Source of the DNA: Boswellia sacra | Taxonomy: Eukaryota > Streptophyta > Magnoliopsida > Sapindales > Burseraceae | Direction: 5' to 3' | Assembly (NCBI GenBank): GCA_013180625.2 | Contig: SNVD02009237.1 | Coordinates: 248,001 to 312,000, forward strand | Length of the DNA stretch: 64,000 nt | Notes under the pieces: generated by a model | What the model saw: the letters and a program-made list of their open reading frames with translations, nothing else | Database searches by the model: none | What the model was told of the DNA's origin: nothing | Program-made: the position numbers and the translations under genes | Part shown: positions 60,240 through 64,000 of the stretch, piece by piece | Position numbering within the stretch: position 1 is the first letter of the stretch | How the letters are laid out: each line of letters opens with the position of its first letter

Positions 60240-61560
60240 ATTTAACTGAGAAAAATCCATCCTTAAAAAAGATCGATTAAAGTAATAGACTCTTCATTTT
60301 AATCAAAATTTTTAAAGAATGGATTTAACTGTTGTCCATTAACTTTAAAAATATTACTATTCTTTGGATTCTCAATTTTAACAGCTCCATGAGAAAAAAA
60401 AATTTAACAATGAAAGGTCTAGTCCAATGAAACTGAAGTTTACTAGAAAACAAATGCAATCTTGAATCATATAAAAGAAATTTTTTGGAAGGTTCAAAAA
60501 ATTTTCTAACAATATTTTTGTCATGGAAAACTTTCACTTTTTCTTTGTAGATCTTAGAATTATCATAAGCCTCATTCTTTATTTTTTCAAGTTTACTCAG
60601 TTAAAGTTACATAATTTACAAGAATCATCCAAGTTTGTGTTAAACGTTTTAGTGGCCCAACAAACTTTATTCTCAAGTTGCACAAGCAAGTGACAAGGTT
60701 TCTCATAAACTACTCTATAAGGAGACACACCTAGTGATGTTTTGAAAGCAGTTCAGTAAACCCAAAGTGCATCATTAAGTCTTAAAGATCAAACTTTGAA
60801 GTTTGGATTAATCGTTTCTTCTAAAATTTGTTTTATCTTCCTATTTACTAATTTAACTTATCCACTTGTTTGTGGATGATAAGGGTTAAAAACCTTATGA
60901 GTGATTCCATATTTCTTCATTTATGTTTCAAATGGTTTATTAAAAAAATGTGACCCCTATCACTAATAATGGCTTGAGGAATTCCAAATGGACACAAGAT
61001 ATTCTCTTTTAAGAATTTGATAAATATTTTGTGATCATTGTTACGACATGGAATTGCCTCGGCCCATTTTGAAACATAATCTACTATGACAAAAATGTAA
61101 ACAAAATCAAATAATGGTGGAAAAGATCTCATGAAATCAAACCCCAACAGTCAAAAATTTCAACAACAAGATTGGGATTCAAAGGTATCATATTTTATTT
61201 TGAAATAGATCTTATTTTTTTAATAATTTTCACAAGTTTTGGGAAATACATGTCATCTTTAAATAAGATAGGCCAATAAAATCCATATTGCAAGATTTTT
61301 ATAACTGTTTTCGTGATGAGAAGTGTCCCCCATATGCTTCAAAATGATAAAAATAACACTACCTACCTCATTGTTAGGTACGAATCATCTAAGTATTTGG
61401 TCATGATAATATTTGAATCGATATGGATCATCCCAATAAAAAATCTTCACCTTAGTTAAAAACTTCTTTTTCTCTTGGGCATTCCAGTGAGGTGTTATTT
61501 CTCCTATTGCAAGAAAATTTACAATGTTAGCAAATCAAGGTATTATAGTGACGGAGAATA
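60240..61560 (-). pseudogene. Athila integrase, broken
   Basis: The minus strand reads MGFDFMRSFPPLFDFVYIFV, DYVSKWAEAIPCRNNDHKIF and FGIPQAIISDRGHIF (61147-60917), the catalytic core with its first two Asp. A second piece at 60537-60325 reads KLQFHWTRPFIVKFFF and the C-terminal end. Frames are shifted several times between these pieces. The DYVSKWAEAIPC phrase is typical of the Athila/Tat group. Confidence 0.85.
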
Positions 61561-63185
61561 AAAATTCATCGAAAAAAGAGTCATTGATAGATGAGGTTTC
61601 AAATGATGTCTCTATCGTAAATTTTGACAGATCATCTGTAATGGCATTTTCGGCTTCTTTCTTATCCTATATTGTGATGTTGAATTCTTAGAGCAATAGG
61701 ATTCACCATATCAATCTGGGTTTTGCATCCTATTTAGACATTAAATATCCCACAGTAACATGGTCAATATAATCAACAGTTGAGGAACCAGTTAAATAAG
61801 ATCGAAATTTGTCTAACGCAAATACTACTGCAAATAGTTTTTTTTTTCAATTGTAGTGTAATTCATTTGTGCATCATTTAAAGTTCTACTTGTATAGTAT
61901 ATTACATAAGACTTACCTTCTCTTTTTTGTCATAAGAAAACACCAATAGCATAATTGCTCGCATCACACATTGATTCAAAAGGTAATGACCAATCAAAAG
62001 ATTACATAATTGAAGCCGTTGTTAAAAGTCCAATCAACTTATCAAAGCATTTTAACATTCTTGAGTCCATTCCAAACTAATGTCTTTTATTAAAAAGTTA
62101 CAAAGAGGTTTAGATATAGCACTTAAATTTTGTATCAACCTCTTATAAAATCCAGCATACCCTAAGAATGAACGGACCTCTTTGACTTTTTTTGGTACAA
62201 CCAAATGGGAAATCAATTCCACTTTTGTTTTATCCACTTCAATTCCCTTATAAGACACCACATGACCTAAGATAATCCATGAGGTAACCATATAATGACA
62301 TTTTTCTCAATTTAAAATAGGACATTTTTCTTCACACATTTTTAGGACTTTTCTAAGTTTTCAAAAAAATCGTCAAAAGAATTTTCAAAGACAGTTAAAT
62401 CATCCATGAAAACTTCTAAACAATGCTCAATCATGCCACTAAAAATGCTTAACATACATTTTTGAAAAGTAGTTAGAGCATTACAAAGTCTAAAAGGCAT
62501 CCTTCTAAATGTAAAAGTGTCAAAAGGGCATGTGAATATGGTCTTTCTTGGTCTTCAAATGTAATAGGAATTTGTTAATTGCCTGGGTAGTCATCAAGAA
62601 AGCAGTAGTAGGAATACCCTGCTACTTTTTCTAAAATTTGGTCAAGGAATGGTAGCGAAAATAATTTTTTTCTAGTGATAGCATTTGATTTTCTATACTT
62701 AATGCACATCCTCCAACTAGATGAGATGAGACTCGAGTTGGTAATGATTCACTCTTTTCATTTTTTACCACTATAATACCAGATTTCTTAGGTACTACTT
62801 ATATGAGGCTTACCGACTTACTATCTAAAATAAGGTAGATAATTCCCATATCAAGTAGTTTAAAAACTTTAGCCTAATGACCTCTTTTATATGTGGATTT
62901 AATCTTCTTTTAGATTGTTGGGATTTTTGACATTTTCTTCTAAATGTATTGTATATGTACAAATCAAAGTGTTAATACCTTTTATGTCTCTAAAGTCTGC
63001 CTAATTGCATTTTTATGCCTTTTAAGTACTTCTATTAACTTATGTTGTTGCTCACTTGCAAGGGATAAAGAAATTACCATTAGATATATTTGATTTTCTC
63101 TAAGATATGCGTATTTGAGTCCTTCAGGTAAAGGCTTTAGTTCTAACTTGAGAGCTTCCTCTTTCTTGCTTTCATTCAGTCCCAA
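61561..63185 (-). pseudogene. Athila reverse transcriptase and RNase H, broken
   Basis: Minus strand: the RT entry segment (LELKPLPEGLKYAYLRENQI, 63185-62982), the active-site box FMDDLTV at about 62410-62390, then HVVSYKGIEVDKTKVELI and VRSFLGYAGFYKRLI (62291-62052), the RT/RNase H junction. The RNase H piece (YAIGVFLWQKREGKSYVIYY) can be followed at about 61945-61895. Many stops and frameshifts. Confidence 0.85.
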
Positions 63186-63399
63186 TTCTTCAAATCGTTA
63201 TTTCAAGCCTTTAGTTTCCATTACCTATGTACAATCCAATTAGGAACATGTATTAGAAAGATCAAGCTCTAGTTGCATCCTTGATTCTAATGAATTCACT
63301 TAATAGCTTTCCAAAAGGTTAGAAAAAACTCCCTTTTTGGATATAGTCTTTCACAAATAGTTTTGATCATCTTAGCTTCCTCATTTTCATCTTCTTTTT

Positions 63400-63800
63400 T
63401 ATGCAGTTGCTTACACATATTAAAACATTAAGCTCCAGTGTCTTATTCCCAAATGACAATGTTATGACTCCATTCCTACAATTAATCAAAGCATTAAAAG
63501 TTGCTAAAAATGGATGTCCTAAAATGACAGAAATTGAATTACATACTTCTACTGGTTATGTATTCAAGACGATAAATTCACAAGATATATGAATTTATCA
63601 ACTTGAACTAACACATCCTTAACTATTCCTCTTGGTACTTTAATTGATCTATCAGCAAGCAAATGAGTCACAGAAGTTGGTTTTAACTCACCCAGATTAA
63701 GTTTTTGAAAAACTAAATACGGAAGCCAATTGACACTAGCACCAAGATTAAGTAAAGCTTGTTCAACTTTATGATCTCCAATAATGTATAAAATTGTAGG
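63400..63800 (-). pseudogene. Athila protease with altered catalytic motif
   Basis: Minus strand: HKVEQALLNLGASVNWLPYL, then LGELKPTSVTHLLADRSIKV and PRGIVKDVLVQVDKF. The retroviral-type aspartic protease motif in this family is LLDLGAS; here the catalytic Asp is read as Asn (LLNLGAS). Further frame loss follows. Confidence 0.8.
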
Positions 63801-64000
63801 ACAACTATAATCCTTTTATTTCACAGCATTATTATTCTGAAGAATGGCACACAGCATTATTATTCTGAAGAATGGCACTTACTTGTTTGGCTATAAAAGC
63901 CTTCTTTTTCACATTCAATTTTCTTGTCACAATACACAAATCTTTCATAAAATTTGGCATAAGAAGGTACATGTTTAATCATATCTAGCAAAGGAATATT
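63801..64000 (-). pseudogene. end of Athila gag/linker with a 28 bp tandem duplication
   Basis: The minus strand starts HVPSYAKF-like (about 63975) and runs to the protease. CAGCATTATTATTCTGAAGA occurs twice in direct tandem at about 63824 and 63852 (28 bp period), which shifts the frame. Confidence 0.65.

Larger units (their letters stand above)
57306..64000 (-). mobile_element. Athila-type Ty3/gypsy retrotransposon, internal region (partial)
   Basis: Minus-strand order from the right edge: end of gag, protease, reverse transcriptase, RNase H, integrase, then about 3 kb between pol and the polypurine tract. That long 3' region is typical of Athila elements, which may hold an env-like frame there; in this copy it holds a LOG gene copy instead. 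All coding parts are broken. The 5' end lies beyond the window. Confidence 0.8.

Noticed and set aside
63401..63592. Plus-strand 63-codon frame
   Set aside because: Antisense shadow of the Athila protease region.

Overview
The window reads as repeat-rich nuclear DNA from a flowering plant, most likely a eudicot. It is AT-rich, with introns bounded by GT/AG, Ty1/copia and Ty3/gypsy (Athila-type) retrotransposons, CACTA, hAT and Tourist-like DNA transposons, a tRNA-derived SINE, and fragments of plant genes. I found no intact host gene. Every recognisable coding sequence is a transposon gene, a gene fragment carried by a transposon, or a decayed gene, and most carry stops or frameshifts.

Layout: 1-2.6 kb, 3' part of a decayed copia element ending in a polypurine tract and LTR. 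4.7-4.9 kb, small MITE. 5.23-10.16 kb, non-autonomous CACTA element carrying seven exons, with introns, of a UBP6/7-like deubiquitinase on the minus strand. 11.4-17.1 kb, SINE, hAT element, two Tourist-like MITEs and a solo copia LTR that itself holds a hAT MITE. 18.19-40.51 kb, a very large CACTA element with a damaged TNP2-type transposase gene and a Transposase_24-type second gene, plus fragments of SEC24 and ARP2 and a membrane-protein fragment. A second CACTA element (23.18-30.41 kb, target duplication ATA) sits inside it. That inner element carries pieces of SHMT, a chloroplast RNA-binding protein, a probable midasin, and the XH domain of an IDN2/FDM RNA-directed DNA methylation factor, all on the minus strand. 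41.0-41.96 kb, probable solo LTR. 42.5-52.1 kb, decayed plant-mobile-domain (PMD) gene followed by an amplified array of micro-exon-like modules, split by a 4.7 kb copia element with TATA-type ends (target duplication GAATG). 55.9-64.0 kb, 3' LTR and internal region of an Athila-type gypsy element (minus strand) with a full-length, intronless, broken LOG cytokinin-activating enzyme copy between pol and the LTR.

How the parts relate: the subterminal GTGTCGG/CCGACAC repeats of the large CACTA element resemble those of the 5.2-10.2 kb element, so a transposase of this family probably moved both. Both gene-carrying CACTA elements have tandem-repeat, promoter-like sequence near their right end, followed by fragments that all read leftward, consistent with transcription from that end into chimeric RNAs. 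Family assignments come from reading translations against remembered protein families; no database search was run.
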